Assembly (NCBI GenBank): GCA_037903355.1
Contig: JBAJFE010000034.1
Span: forward strand, 124,001 to 188,000
Reading direction: 5' to 3'
Length of the DNA: 64,000 nt
From: Trichuris trichiura
Lineage: Eukaryota; Nematoda; Enoplea; Trichinellida; Trichuridae
Below the pieces are notes generated by a model. That model was not told the origin of the DNA. It did not search any database and worked only from the letters and a program-made list of their open reading frames with translations. Positions 35,101-49,800 of the stretch are shown here, piece after piece. The position numbers and the translations under genes were made by a program. Within the stretch, counting starts at the first letter, position 1. Each line of letters begins with the position of its first letter.

Positions 35101-38100
35101 ATAACGTTTTCCAAAACTTCTCTAACGAACTGCCAACTTTCTAAAAGAAAAAAGTTGAATAGAAAATCTACCAGGAGTATAAAAGCTCTACCTTCAGTCT
35201 TATTCGTGAGCCATGTATTAGCAATGTCAAGGCCAGTCTTAAAGTCTGAGTAAGTAAACTCGTAAAATTTGCACCAGCCCTAAGGTGAGACCTCCCATTA
35301 AACCAAACTGGCTAATCTTCAAACTTATTACCTGTGGTATATAAGTTCTCCTTTCTTGGCATATCGCATGCAAAAGAGATAACGCGAAAGCTGCGCGTAT
35401 ATTCGAGGTCGGTAGCTGCTTCAGGGCTGATGCTTCCTGAGATGACCATGTCTGGAGCAGATTTTGTTTAAGCCCAGATGGAGCCTATAACTCATCGAAT
35501 ACTTTCAGTTGAATTAACCAAGAAACAAACTTTCTACCTCATAAGTGAATTTTAGGCAGTTTCTCAAAAAGGAACACTGAAAGTTCGCGTTTCTTTCCGT
35601 GATTAGCCACAATCTGAAGCTATCTGTGGGTTTCAGGCGATTTAATTCCTACAACAAGGGACATGCATAATCAGTTAAAAAGGTTAACTAAAAGATTTAC
35701 CGCTTCCATAGAAGGTACCCAGCCGGTGACTAAATGAAGGTTCTTCAGGCAAAGCCACTTTCCTTTGGTTGCGCATTCTTGGATCAAGGTTATGGCCAGA
35801 TCACATTCTTCATTACCCATAGCCAGCTGCAATTTTATATAACACCTACAGTTATTCTATACAGTCCATATCGTACTTGCACGTAGTTGCTCGGTCCCAC
35901 TGTAGAACTGGCTAACTCTTCAACTTCCACGGAAGGATCAGCACCAAAAGTTGAGATAATAAGCACTGGTTCATTACAAGTCGACTCTGGCAAAAGATGA
36001 CTCAACTGGGACTGATGTGGTTTCCAAGATTCTCGTCCTAACAAATGGAGAGTTCAGTGAGAATACGCATATTTTAAATATATGTATTTCCGCATATGTA
36101 TTTATACCAATAACTTTGTTTAGAAAGGAGTTCATTGATGAGAGCAACCTGTCCTGTCTCAGGGTAGCTACGATTAGTAGCTGCTGAAATAAAGACGTGC
36201 TGCTCTTCAACTGGGCAGGAAGCTCATCTTCGCAAGCAACAGCCTCCATGAATCGGTTCCACTGCGATTTGTTGGCCAAATCAAGACTGTTGTACAATTC
36301 AGGCAGAAAGGTCTACAAGCAGGCGTTTCAGCGTAACAAAAACTTTACGGCAGGGACTGCGCACTTTAAGCATGGTCAGTCCTTGCTTGCTGTAGCTCTC
36401 TGTCCATTCCGGAAAATCTTGCGCTTTCAAAGAAAGACCACTAGCTTCTGAAATGCGCAGGAAGCACTCCCATTCCTATAACAGTATAATATATCCATAT
36501 GCGCACGCATACACAAAAAACATCATTTGCTAGTTTCTCACATTCGAACGGAAATGTTCGGAATATATTGCGAGAACAAGTCGGAAGACAAAAGTCATGT
36601 GCTCCCTTTGAAATACGGATCGCCCAACTGTGTCAATTACATTCCAAATGAAGGTACTTCTTAGTTTCGTTATCGAAAGCTCATTTGCATTGCAGTTCTA
36701 AAACCATAATAACTACAAACAGTAAACTTATTAACATAGAACCTTCTGCTTGGAAATGAAGGAAGAGTAGAGCTTCATGAAAAACCGTAAGCTGTAATTA
36801 TACACTTCACAGAGGTTGTGGAGTTCGGCAATAACGAAGTAGACTGAGCACGCCACTTTTGCCAGTGGAAGAAACGCGGTTCTCTCCTGGAAAGTAGAAA
36901 GCTCTTATGCACAAACAGTGGAATCGATCTGAATGAGTCTTACGGCTTCAACTTTGGAACGCAACGTGAATGATTCCTTCATGGCCATTTCGAGCTTTGC
37001 GCTACTTTGCTTAGCTGCGTTCAGAGTTTCTAACAACTCACAGTCCTCCAAAATGCCCCCTTTCAATGTTGCCAGTTGCTGAAACAGTTAAATTTGGTTT
37101 GTAAAGCTGCTGATCAAAAAAGCAAATCGCACGACTTATCACAATGTAAGTATCTCACATTAACAGAACAAGAATGCCTATTTTTAAGCACGATAACAGC
37201 GAGAATGGAAGCACGGAAAAATCCTAATATTAAGAATATTATGACGTGCGCTGCAGTGACGGAATGGTAGAAAAGAGAGCAGAAAGAGTGAAGTTGTTTT
37301 TTATTGGGCTGTTTTATGAGTTCGTTCCGCTTTTTTCGACTACTTTAACTTAATTTTTTCCATCGAAAATACAAACTGTTTAGTCAACAATGTATTCCCC
37401 TTTACTATTCACGACTTCTTCCCAACGGCTGGCCAGCTGTTCTATCCCGCGTCGGTAGAAATGTGGGGGTTTGGAGGAGAAGTCGGAGAGCCATTTTTGG
37501 AGGTTTTCGTCTTATTGAAGGAAACACCGCGCAAATTGACAGTGAGCGAACGGAAATGGCGATAGTCGGATGGAGCGAGGTCAGGAGAATAACCCGAATG
37601 AGGAAGCACCTCCCATCCGAGTTCTTGGATGGCTGTTTTTGTGATTATTGCTGTGTGCGGTCGGGCATTGTCGTGCTGCAGCATGATGTCATGTTCCTTC
37701 TTTTGCCTTTTCTGCAGAACTGCGCTCGCCAAACGCCGTAATTGTTCCACATAAATTGTGGCGGTGATAGCCTGGTTCTTTGGAAACAATGGGAAATGTA
37801 TAACACCCTCACAATCCCACCAGACGGACAGCATAGTCTTTCATTCGTGCAATTTGGGCTTCGCTCGCGGGGTTGGATCCTTACCAGGACTCAGCCACTC
37901 CTTCCTTTGTATCATGTTGAAAACCAGACACCACTTCTCGTCACCTGTGATGATCTGGCTGAAAAATGGGCGACGTTGGGCCACGGCTTGACGGCACCGA
38001 GCGAGAAGAGAACCTGCGGTAGAAACGCGCCGAATTTTGTCATCTCGACTCAGCTGTAGTGGCACCCATAATCCCATTTTCTGTACCTTTCCCATAGATA

Positions 38101-41100
38101 GCAAATGTCAGCTCACAGTCACATGATTGTAGCCAATCTTCTCAGCCAGTTCGCGTGTCGACTGTCGTGGATCTTCGTGTACTAGGGCGTTCAGTCTCTC
38201 TTCATCAAAATCGCTTGGCCTCCCTGACCTCACACTGTCACTCAGATCGAAATTTCCCTCCCTAAAGCAAGAGAACCACTTTCTAGCTGTTCGATCGCTG
38301 ATAGCCTCTTTCTCGTAGATCGCCTGGATCTTTTCAGTCGCTGCGAAAACACTTAATCCTCCGTTATACAGGAAAAGCAGCACGTGTCGGAGATGCTCCT
38401 TTTTGTCGACCTGACACTCTATCTTTCCAGTTAAGCTAAAACTTCTCAAGAGCGCGATATTAAAATTTAACTGTACTAACTTGCAGATTGTTGTGTCTCG
38501 TGACAACGCTACACAGGGCCAAGGGACTAGCAGGGCTATAGCCACACGGCTGCCTCTAGCGTTGACCACGAACAACACAGAGAACCTAATTTCAGAGGAT
38601 TACGGTGTGTGGAACAGAGGTGTGTGACGGTTGGTTGTGTTTATCATGTACGCTCTGGAGAGTAAACTCTTGCTTGGAACTTATTAACTGGCGACGAGTT
38701 GACGAACTCAGCACTAGACTGAACGTTCTCATGGACGGACCTAACTCAACCCGCATTTCCTTATACCGGGGATCACTGGAGCAGTTTGACGTGCAGTCCG
38801 GCACTGAAGGCTGGGAGCAATGGACATAACGATTCGAAATCTTCGCGGACGCGAACCAGGTACCAGAGCCTGATCGCCGCATGCTCCTGCTGAATCTCTG
38901 TGGGCCTGAGGCGTATCGGTTGATGAGGGAGGTAGTGGCACCGGATAAGCCCAGTACGAAGTCGTTCAACGAACTTGTGCAAGCAGTTAAAGACAAGTTC
39001 GATCCAATCCCCGGGGTGTACGCGGCCCGTCCTGCGTTCTATGCAAGAACACAACAGCCTGGTGAGTCTGTCGCTACCTTCATGACAGAATTGCGACGTT
39101 TGGCAGCCCGATGCCAGTTTGAAGCGACGCCGACTGTTAGCGAAAGAGGTGACTCCCAACTGCACGATCAGTTATTGATTGGAATGGCTGACTCGGAGAC
39201 GCGGCGCCGTGTCTTACGTGGGCCGAAGCTCTCTCTGAAAGAGCTTTACAGGACACCCCTGCTCGGTGAGACCGCACTGGCACAATCGAAATTGCTCGAC
39301 ATGCAGGCAGCCACGGCGTTCGAGCCTATGGTTCACGGAGTAAGTAGTAAACGCCCAGGTAAGAAAAAGCACCAGGCCGCTTCAATGACTCAAGCAGACA
39401 GGTGTTGGCAATGTGGCGTTGAAGGGCACACCTCAGACTCCTGCCGATTCAAGGACTTGTTCTGCCATCGTAGCCCCAAAAAAGGACATGCCGGGAAAGC
39501 ATGTCGCAGCAATTTGCCCAGTAGGGCCCCCCAGCCGTCAATCAGGCTGCCAGGGGATTCCAGGAATACTTCCTGTCGAGGAAGAATTCACGCTGTCGAT
39601 CAAACGTCGTTTCGGCGGGAGGTCTCGAGCTCAGAATCAGATGGGGACTTCTCATTGCAAATAGCTCGAGTCGGTGCATTCAAGGTACATTTGACTTCTT
39701 CCCATCAGTATAAAGTAGAGCCGACCGTCACTTTGACAGCCCTGGTCAACGGAGTCAACATAGAGTTCGAAGTGGATAGCGGTTCAGCGCTAACCCTTAT
39801 TAGTGAAAAAAACGTTCTATAAGTTGTGGAAAGGGCGCCCCCCGGAACTGAGAAAATCGAAGTTGGAAGTGAAGACGTGGTCAAGGGAACCCGTGACGGT
39901 GTTGGGCTCGTTTCAAGCCGACGTGCAATATAGGCAGACCAAGTGTACATTGGAGCTGTATGTGACGCGAAATGGCGGGCGACCGTTATTGGGTCGATCA
40001 TGGTTCCGGCCGCTCAACATAAGCCTAAGGTTAGCGACGCATCAAGTTTCTTGTTCACTGCTGAACCCCATAACGCCCGCGGGTGGTGGCTGGCGTCAGG
40101 TAATGGCGAACTACGGCCAAGTCTTTCAGCGCGGATTGGGGCGGTATACTGGGCCACCAATCCACATTGAATTGATTCCAGGAGCTAAGCCTCGGTTCCT
40201 CAAGTGCCGCCCGGTGCCATTCGCCCTGACGGACCGTGTGAAAAATGAGATTGAACGGCTAGACGAGCGTGGAAGTTTAGAGCCGGCGCGTTGGTCCGAC
40301 TGGGCTTCGCCGATTGTCACGGTGCTCAAGAAAGGGGGAGATGTGCGTATCTGCGGAGATTACAGCGCGACCGTCAACTTGGTCACGAGGAAAGATGTCT
40401 ACTCCATACCTACGGTAGCGGAAATGATGACGGTCCTCGCTGGGGGGGGGTATGGTTTTCGAAACTCGACCTTGCTGAAGCGTATCACCAATTGACGTTG
40501 GACAAAGAATCAACAGACGTGCTAACGTTGGACACCCCGAAAGGTCTCCGCCGAATGAAACGATTACCATTCGGAGTGGACGTCGCTCCCGGAATCTTTC
40601 AACGTCTAATAGAAACATTGCTGCACGGTATTCCGGGTATTAAACCGTACTTGGATGACATCCTAGTAACGGGGAAGTCGGAACTGGAGCATAACCAGCG
40701 GCTGGACCGGGTACTTAGGGTGCTAGCTCATAATGGCCTTCGGCTCAACAAAGAAAAATGCTGCTTCGCGGCTAACGAAATGGAATTTCTGGGGTTTCGG
40801 GTGACCAAACACGGAAGCCATCCGACTGAAGAAAAGCTCAAGGCCATCAAGTTAGCCCCGCCGCCCAAAAACGTGAAGCAACTACAGGCCTTCTTGGTAT
40901 GTTAAATTTTTATTCAGTTTTCTTACCGAAGAAGGCAACCGTGTTGGAGCCGCTCCACTGCCTTTTGGACGCGCCCTCAAGGGTACATTGGCGATGGGGG
41001 CCGAAAGAACGGGCGACGTTTGAGTCCGCGAAAGAACTGCTGACGGAAAACGCGGTGCTAGCTCACTTTGACGGAACCAAACCACTGGTCCTGGCATACG

Positions 41101-44100
41101 ACGCGTCAGATTACGGGCTACGAGCTGTGCTGAGCCAGGTGGAGAACAATGAAGAAAAAGTGGTAGCCTTTGCTTCGCGAACGCTATCAAAAGCGGAAAG
41201 GAAATACGGCCAGATCGACAAGGAAGCGTTAGCTCTTAGGTTCGGTATTAAAAAGTTCCATCAATACTTGTTCAGCCGACATTTCACAGCTGTCACGGAC
41301 CACCGGCCGCTATTAGGATTACTGGCCACTAAAAAGCCAACTCCTACAGTAATGTCAGCTAGGATGCTCCGATGGCGATTGTTCTTGACGGCTTACGACG
41401 TCAGTTTGGTATACCGCAGCGGAAAGGCAATGGGCAACGCTGACGGACTAAGCAGACTTCCCCTTCCTACCAGCGAGGTTGGCGGGGACTCAACAGGCGA
41501 GAAGTTCGCTGAAGCTCCTCTGTTCGTTGATGTCTTGATGGTGGGAGACGAATCGGAAGATGATGTAGGCGAAATGAAGCTACTAGACGCCAATACAGTG
41601 GCCAAACTAACCCGTAAGGATCCCGTATTGTCCCGCGTACTGCACTGGGTCTTACGGGGCTGGCCCAGCGTAGCCCAGGGTGACCAGTTTACCCAGTTTG
41701 TCAAACGCCGCGAGGAGCTGTCGGCAGCCCGTGGCTGTTTACTATGGGGTTCGAGGGTCATCATTCCGAGGAAGCTCCAATGGAGTATCTTGGAAGTGCT
41801 GCACGATGCTCACCTTGGAATGGCTCGCATGAAGGCACTAGCTAGAAGCTACGTGTGGTGGCCAGGGATAGATAGTGAAATTGAGTAATGGGTCACCAAT
41901 TGTAACGGCTGTCAGCAGCATAAGGACAGGCCGCCAACAGCACCACCTCGAATTTGGAATTGGTCACCGCGGCCTTGGTCTAGGATCCATATCGATTTCG
42001 CGTGGCTCTTCCAAGGCAAAATGTATCTACTGGTTGTTGACGCCCATTCGAAATGGCTAGAAGTAGAACCGGTGTCGTCAACAGACTCCAGGCAGGTGAT
42101 CTATTGCTTAGCGCGGCTGTTCGCCACCCACGGACTGCCAGATGTTCTGGTCTCAGATAACGGACCTTCTTTTGATTCAAAACATTTCCGCAAGTTTTGC
42201 TGGGCCAACAAGATAAAATTCCTGAGGATCGCACCATACCATCCCGCCTCAAACGGCCAGGTAGAAAAACTAGTCCATACGACGAAGCAGGCACTGCGAG
42301 CCATGGCGCCAGACAAATGGGGAATAGCGCTCAGCCGCTTTTTACTAAATTATGGGCTCACGCCCCACTCGGCAACGGCGGTCTCACCTGCAGAAATCCT
42401 ACTACGTCGGCGTCCGAAGTCTCTGCTGGATAATTTGCATCCAGATTTCTGGACGTCTACGGTAAAGGCACAGGAAGAAGATGCCACAAATTTAGCGGGA
42501 AGGGACAACAAGAAGGCTCGAAGTTTCAAGGTGGGCGACCGTGTTTGGGCTCGAGACTTTCAGGCACATTCGACTGCTAAATGGACGGCCGGTGTGATAC
42601 AGGAAGTCATTTCCCCACGATCGTACTGGGTCGAGCTGCCTCAACTGGACCTACGTTGGCGTCGGTCAATTGACCACCTACGGTATAAGGGTAATGGAGC
42701 ACCCACAGAAGATGCTGACGGCGAGAGAAGAACCGCGGTCGAGGTACTGAGGCCACAGGCAGTCAGTATGGACATTCCTGCGAAGGAACCAGAGTCGCAT
42801 GAACCTCGTATGAACTCGCATGAGGAGAAGGAATCTGAGGCTCCCTGCCTCCCCCCAACAGAGTTAGCTTCGCCGGGAGCAACAACGGCCACACGTCGAG
42901 AAGTTGTGAAGCAGGAGCCAGCCTTACAGGAACGACCGGCGCGGAATCGTCGTCGGCCGCGGTATCTGGAAGACTACGTCGTTTAGGGAGGGACGGGTGT
43001 TGTGTCCCGTGACAACGCTACACAGGGCCAAGGGACTAGCAGGGCTATAGCCGCACGGCTGCCTCTAGCGTTGACCACGAATAACACAGAGAACCTAATT
43101 TCAGAGGATTACGGTGTGTGGAACGGAGGTGTGTGACGGTTGGTTGTGTTTATCATGTACGCTCTGGAGAGTAAACTCTTGCTTAGAACTTATTACAGAC
43201 AACATCGAGAGGTACTAGATGATATATACTGCTTGGCATGAGAGCAACTGCGTACAAAAAGAATTTACTTCTAAAGAAAACGGAACGAACTTATGAAACA
43301 ACCCAATACTACAAACTGAATTTCGCTGAGGCAATTTAGTAGGCAAAAATGGCAGCGGGGTGTAGCTTACCGAAAGAATAGCTTCCTCCGTAGATTCCAA
43401 GCGACATTTCATATCCTCGTACTGCGAATGAACGGTCAAAAAAAAGTAATTCGAGAAACAGTTCTACGAACCTCTTCAAGTACTTCGCTACGACGCTTCT
43501 CGAGGTCAGGGTTTATTTCTCTAATGGTTAGAGAGAGTAGTTGAGAAGTGAGACCACTTTCTACTAAGGAAAAATCTATTTTCATTAGGAGCGCTTCTGT
43601 GCAGGAAGGCAACGAAAGGAACGTCTGGTCCGTGCATCTGCAATACGCGCATTCTAACTGCACAAAGAAAAACTGCAGGTTACAAGTATAGTTTGAATTT
43701 TTCATGACAATCAACAACTTTTTCGCCAACTTTCATTATCCGTCTCCCGCCTAAGTCAAAGAAGCGAGTAAAAGGATGCTAATGAAAAAATAAATCAACT
43801 CACCTTGATAAATAAACTGATCTCGCAAAACTGCGTGCAAAACTGGGTCTATACCATTCACATCAAAGAGAATGAGAGTCTTTCCGAATCGTATAGAGAG
43901 TTCCAACTGAGTAACGTAATTTGCATTCTGAAATGTTAATTGGTCCTTAGTATTTAAAAAAGGAAGTTTTACATGATAACAGCATTTCTACATTGGATTA
44001 TCCTTTTAACATTTTTTTGTGAGGCACTTAAGTGGATTGCTTCTACGTTCCTGGCAAAATGATAATGCTACATGCTTTGCCTTTATGCAAAATATTACGA

Positions 44101-46791
44101 AATAATTAGTAAGCTAGAAAATAGAGCAAAATATTAATACTCCGTCGGTCAACTGGCACGGGTAAATCACTTTTCCCTAAAGCGAATGGGTACCGTTTAG
44201 TACGATAAAGAAGTAGATATTGCAGCTAATGTATAAGGTCATGTTCACTGAAGCTTTAATACAACCATCAGTAAAATTTTCGAAAGAATAGAGTAACTGC
44301 TACTTTAATTTCATTTCAATTGAAAATCTGACATAGATGCTCATTAACTCAACTTTCTTTACAACGAAACAACTCTGATTAGTACTGTTCTCGTTAAAAT
44401 CGAACATGATAACTTCTGCGAAACTATGCCATTTTCTTGTCAGTGCTGTGAACCTATTCTCGAGAAAATATCAACTTTTGACCAGACAATAAAAAATTAG
44501 AGGTGCATTTAATAAAAGTAACGGTTCTGCGGAAAATGAAGTATGTAACACAAAAGTTCGTGATCACCTTTTGGCTGACTGCTTCGACCTTCGACTCTTT
44601 TTCTAAGTGCTTTACAAGCCAGGCCATCGACTGCTGCGATGGGTCAAGCAGCAAAGCAACTTGGCACCCCTAAAACCAATTTTTACGTATTGCAAAAGCA
44701 ACCCCGACGAACATTCAGAACGGCAAGCGCATTTTCTACAGCTGTTTCTTCGTCTGGTAAACCTTCGCGTTTGAAATTCAAATAATTCACATCAGTACCC
44801 ATGAACCTGGAAACATGGACTGCAATGTTCATCAGTGATATATTCCAAGCCACACCGAAGAAAATCAAAGCCTTCAGTAGATATAACACCTTGAAGTGAT
44901 TTCATAACTCTTTTTCTAGTTGATTCCGGTTGCTTAATCATAAAGTGGAGAAACATCGCCGCCAACAGAGCCAATCTTGGTAAGTTTTCAAGCTCTTCAT
45001 GAATTGAACTTAGCTGAAATGCTCAAAAGTTGTTAGCAATCAATGAATTTGAAAACAAATTTTTAAAAATAGGACAACAGAAAAGTGCACCAAAACACTA
45101 AAAAGAAAGAGGACAGTTTCGGTGCTAAGATGGAAAGTGTTACACTTCTGCAATAAGTTACTCACTTGAAGTGTCCACCTATCATATTCTGATCCCAACT
45201 TGGCAGTCAGTGTCTCAGCCGCCTGCAGCGTTTTGCCTTCATTGTCCAACTTAAACTTTATTTCGCTCGCTTCTGACGTGAGAGTATGGAATTTTGCCCT
45301 CAGTTGACTTGCGCTTTCATCCGCGCTCTGAAGACCGCTACGGATAGAATCAATTTGGCGTTCCATCTGCTTGATGCTCCTGTGAATGAACGGAAACATC
45401 CTTAAAACTATTTTTTAACGACAGACAACCGACTTCTGCAGTTTCTGCTTCTTCTGTTCCAATGGAGCTATTTTGTTCAAAATTTCTGCGTACTTCATGT
45501 TGGCTACTACCCAGGCTGCAAGAGGCGCCGCAGCGGCGGACGCCCTCTTAGCGTTCTGTAATCTTCATCATCAAGAAAGTAAAATAATCAATATTGCAGT
45601 GACCCACGCTTGGCTCAAAACTGCTCGACTTTCTTTTCACCAATTCAGACACTTTTTCCAGCGACTGAGGGTTTATACGATGGGCGTCAAAATTGATAAT
45701 TTCTTCTTTAACTGCAGATTTTGACAGGAAACTAAAATACGTTCAGCTGTAGCATAGAGCGCATATATCAACGTAATGAGTACGCATTTCCTTGAACGTA
45801 AATTGCAAAACTTTTCAGCAGTAAATAGCGGCTTCTTTGCCTTTTCACGTAATTCTGGTAGCATTGCGGAATGGACCATTATGGCTTAGAAACTTATCAA
45901 AAAAAAAGTGGAAAACTGCTGACAGTTTCTACTGAAGCGTTTACAACTGTTTATCGTTACACGTAGAGCTTTATACGGTACTCGAATATTGCGAATGTGC
46001 TGGCGTTGCCAGTAGTATGCATCTAAAAGGTATTTTAAAATAAAAGCAACACAGTCACCGATTTTAGTGCATTATGCCCTTCAATGTTATCATGATTGCT
46101 TTCTTAGGAACAGATGAAACTCCAATTTACATTAGAGTAACAATGAGTGGTAAACCGTTAAACGACGGCAACTTAATGACTGATGTAAGGGAACAGCTTA
46201 AACCATCACTCTAACCTTACTGTTCACAGTTTTTAAAAATTAAACGTATGAGCTTGTTTATGGCTTTAACTATGAATAAAATGCTCAAACGGAATGTTCA
46301 GTACAAAGGCGTACCGAAAAAACGAAAGCTTTTACTGCTTCAAGACAAACTTACGTTCGCATGCTGGCCCAGGAGCAGTCATATATCCCCATAAAGAGGA
46401 GTACAGCTTCTAGAATATCTCTTATAGTTTCAGGTGGAGCACGAAGACTCCGTATTTCAGAGAGAGAATCAGCTCTTATGGACTGGACATCATCTTTGGC
46501 TTGTTTAATAAGAGGTTCAATCTAGATGAGCAACAGCTTTGAACCTTATACACGTAGTTACGGCGTACCTTCGATAGCTTCGCTTCAATAGCGTTCCTTT
46601 GTTCTTCTAGAAGTTGGTTCTCGTCCTCACGTTTCCTCTTCAAAGCTTCCATATTGCTTTTTTGATTATTCGCTGCCTGTTAATTATCCGTATTAATAGA
46701 TAAACGTTTGAGTACAAGTAAGAAACTTTCGTGAATGAATAATAATAATAATATTAATAATAATGATAATGACACTAATAATAATAATAAT

Positions 46792-46859
<68 letters not shown>

Positions 46860-49800
46860 AACCTAATGTGAATGAATGCGCGTTGTCGAACGATGCATGC
46901 CTGACGCATATCCGTGCGTAAAACTAGCTGGCTAAAGATTAACACACAGAAAAGTTCCAAAGTATTTCGAAAGCACTAATACCTTGCTACTAAGAATATT
47001 TTGTTACGCAGAAGGCTAAGCGTAGCACATATGAACGCCCCTGAGTTATTACCTCTCTTCGTCGCTTCAAGCGTAGAATATTGGCAACAACAGTGGTAGA
47101 ACCGCTAGTAAGATTACTGTTAAGGGAAGATAGCAAAAAGCTCATGATAGTACCGAACTGTTCACAGAAGGCAAGCAAAAGCAAAGTAGCAGCTGAAATT
47201 TTTACTCAGGTAAACTGAGCCCCTGTTAACCTACTGTCAAGTTTCAAAAGCGCAAATCAAGCTTGCACTATTTAAAATAGAAAAAATCGCATACAATAAA
47301 ATAATTAATGCGCACTATTACAGCTTTGCTTAATGTACAATACAGTTAGTGTATAAATAATCTGCTGTGGCGACCACTATTGGTTCTTCAACTTTCCATA
47401 TTGCAGGTGACGGTTGATACACAAAAGCATTCATGTCAAAGAATAGATTTAAAAAATTTGTGCTTTGGGTCAGCGCTCTGCTGCAATTTATTTGGCTCAG
47501 CAACCTGGTTAAACCACTTAGTGAAGAAAAGTAACAGATTGATTAAGAAACTTGAAAAGGCCTTCCTATGGTAACTGTTAGAAATCTAAGGCTCAAAACT
47601 GCAGAATAACTTCCGACGTTTTCAAAAAGATGTCTGAAAAGAGCATTTAGGTTACTCATATGAAGCATCTACTTAGTTTTGCCTACCCTCATTTTGCATG
47701 TCGTTCAGAATTTGCATACATCCGAAACTTAAAACATCTTATGAAATTTTTTAGGAAAGTACCAGTAAATAACAAAGCATCCTTTAACAACAAAACTCTT
47801 TCGAACGAGCATGTGCAGATGCATAATTCAAGTACAGAGTATTTCACGGGCTGAACACTCTGTACTTCAGTTAAACATTCTTTGACGAGAAAAAGTTAAT
47901 TTTACCTAAATAAAGTTCTGTACGCTGCCTACTGAATAAGAAGGAACCTGCAAGCACCTTGAAGGCTCTGCCTTAAACAGCGTTCTACTGGCAGTCAGCA
48001 TGCCCTGAACGAAAAGAAAACTTGATGTCTAGCTAGGCAACAGTGAAATGAACGCAGCGGGTAACTGTGCACATAAAGACAAACATCCGTTTTACCGTGA
48101 TGCTTTCCGTAATTTCTTCCAACATTCCATCGGCTTCCTTTTGTTTTCTGATCAATAAGTTGCTGTTGTGATCAGCCTCTGATTTCAGTTTTTCGGTTAC
48201 GCTGCGAGCCTCGTTCAACTTGGAGATGCCAGACTGTCAAAATGAAAGCATCATCTCTGCTCAACTTCCTTAACATTGTGTTACTAGCTTTTACCTTCAA
48301 AACGGAAAGACGGTCACGGATCGCTGCACTTTTTTCGAATTGAAACTTTTTAATTTGGTTCAAGAAAGCTATATATTTTCGTGGCACTGTGCACTGCTCA
48401 ACGACGGTGCAGTAGACCATTTGAGCAGTTTCCGGAAGTGATGAAACACTTTTCGTGTTAGAAATTGTCTCATCCGCAATCTCCTTTCCATCGTGGACGT
48501 TCAGAACGTACTGGGCTGTCTAAAAAACGAAGCTGCATAAGGAAAAAAATCTACAGTCAGAGAAGCCAACGGTTTAACAGGCGTGGATCGTTAACCAGCA
48601 GGTTAAAACAGTCGCTGGCAGAAAAGTATGTCACTTTTCAAAAACACAACTGCTCACATCCTTTCTCTTCTCACATTATAATTAGCGCTATAGGCTTTTA
48701 AGTATGATCGATAGGATTAAAATTATTTTGATAACTTACTTTCACCATAGAGCTAGTTGTCCATTTGTCGAATGAAATAACGGTGCATTCTCTGAAGCAA
48801 TCCGCGTAACGCCTGCTGACAGGAATTAGCAAGGAATCTCCAACATCCAGAACAAGTATAAGCCTAAGGTTGCGCTTGACGCCTAAGCAGAAATAATATT
48901 CAAAGATGAAATATGGACTGTTACAAAAACGAACGGTGCGTGAAGTAGGAGTAGAGCGTTCCTTCATACGAATCCTGAAATGCTTGCTCACGAAGATTGT
49001 TTAGCAGCGGTTCGATTTCTTCTGGTTTAAACAAGCCTGGTATTTCTCCGCATTTCAGCAGCGAGTATATGGGATCATAAAACTCGGCTGACAAAAGTTG
49101 ATAATCTTCGACAATGAATACAAGAGGTTCGTTCGCTGTACACGCCGCCTGAATGACCTGCTTCAGACTGCTTTTGTAATTCTTGTAATCATATCCGGGT
49201 ACTATAGTTAAGCTGATTGTTCTTAACTGTAGCACATAAGCTAGGAGAGAAATAGCTGTTCTCCTGCCAAGCCCGGATGGCCCAATGAGTACAACAGAGT
49301 TCTTGTAAGAAGAATGAATGGCTCGATCCATTCGAACTACGAGTTTTACCAACTCGTCAATGATAACAATGTTTAAGTCGTACATTTCATATTTAAACGT
49401 AGAAATTGCTTTCTCTAAGATACTACTGATGGCGTCAATTTCTATACGGCAAAGATGAACATCAGACTCTACGCTGCGCACTTTTAAGTCGCTGCCGCTG
49501 CTGAAGGAAACGTAATACATTGACTCTGGAAAAGATAGTGAACAAAGCTAGGCCACATAACACCAGTGAAGGAATCGAAATACCTCCGCCTCCAATTCCA
49601 TCCAGGACCGTTATTTTTTCGTTTTCAAGGATTTCTCTGAAAACAGATTTAAACCGCTCTTTTTCTTCGTGAGTAACCAATCGATCTTCAAAAATACAAC
49701 GCCCTTCGTACAACCATATGCTAACCAACTCTTCGAGAGTCCTGAATGTGCACAATAGCTAGTCGCAAATTTTAAAGATTCAAGATTAACCCTGAATTGT

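Larger units (their letters stand above)
38484..43200 (+). mobile_element. Ty3-type LTR retrotransposon, 4.7 kb, with 198-bp LTRs
   Basis: LTRs at 38489-38686 and 42998-43195 are each 198 bp (TGTTGTGT...CTTATTA) and differ at 5 positions (about 97.5% identity). A probable primer-binding site, TGGCGACGAG, follows the left LTR; the polypurine tract AGGGAGGGACGGG precedes the right one. Flanks CAGAT and CAGAC suggest a 5-bp target duplication with one change. Domain order is gag, protease, reverse transcriptase, RNase H, integrase, which defines the Ty3/mdg4 group. It inserted about 67 bp upstream of the mariner start and runs antisense to DYNC2H1. Confidence 0.95.

Noticed and set aside
37442..38104. 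Stop-codon readthrough or TGA recoding in the mariner frame
   Set aside because: Host genes do not use TGA as sense, and both stops are explained by a C-to-T change in an Arg codon. Ordinary decay is enough.
39800..39830. Programmed gag-pol frameshift at the run of A
   Set aside because: It lies after the protease active site rather than at the usual gag/protease boundary, and other frame breaks occur at a run of G and at a lost G, so mutation or assembly error is more likely.
46738..46860. Trinucleotide array as a coding repeat
   Set aside because: It lies between stalk exons of DYNC2H1 and contains stop codons in two frames; it is an intronic microsatellite.
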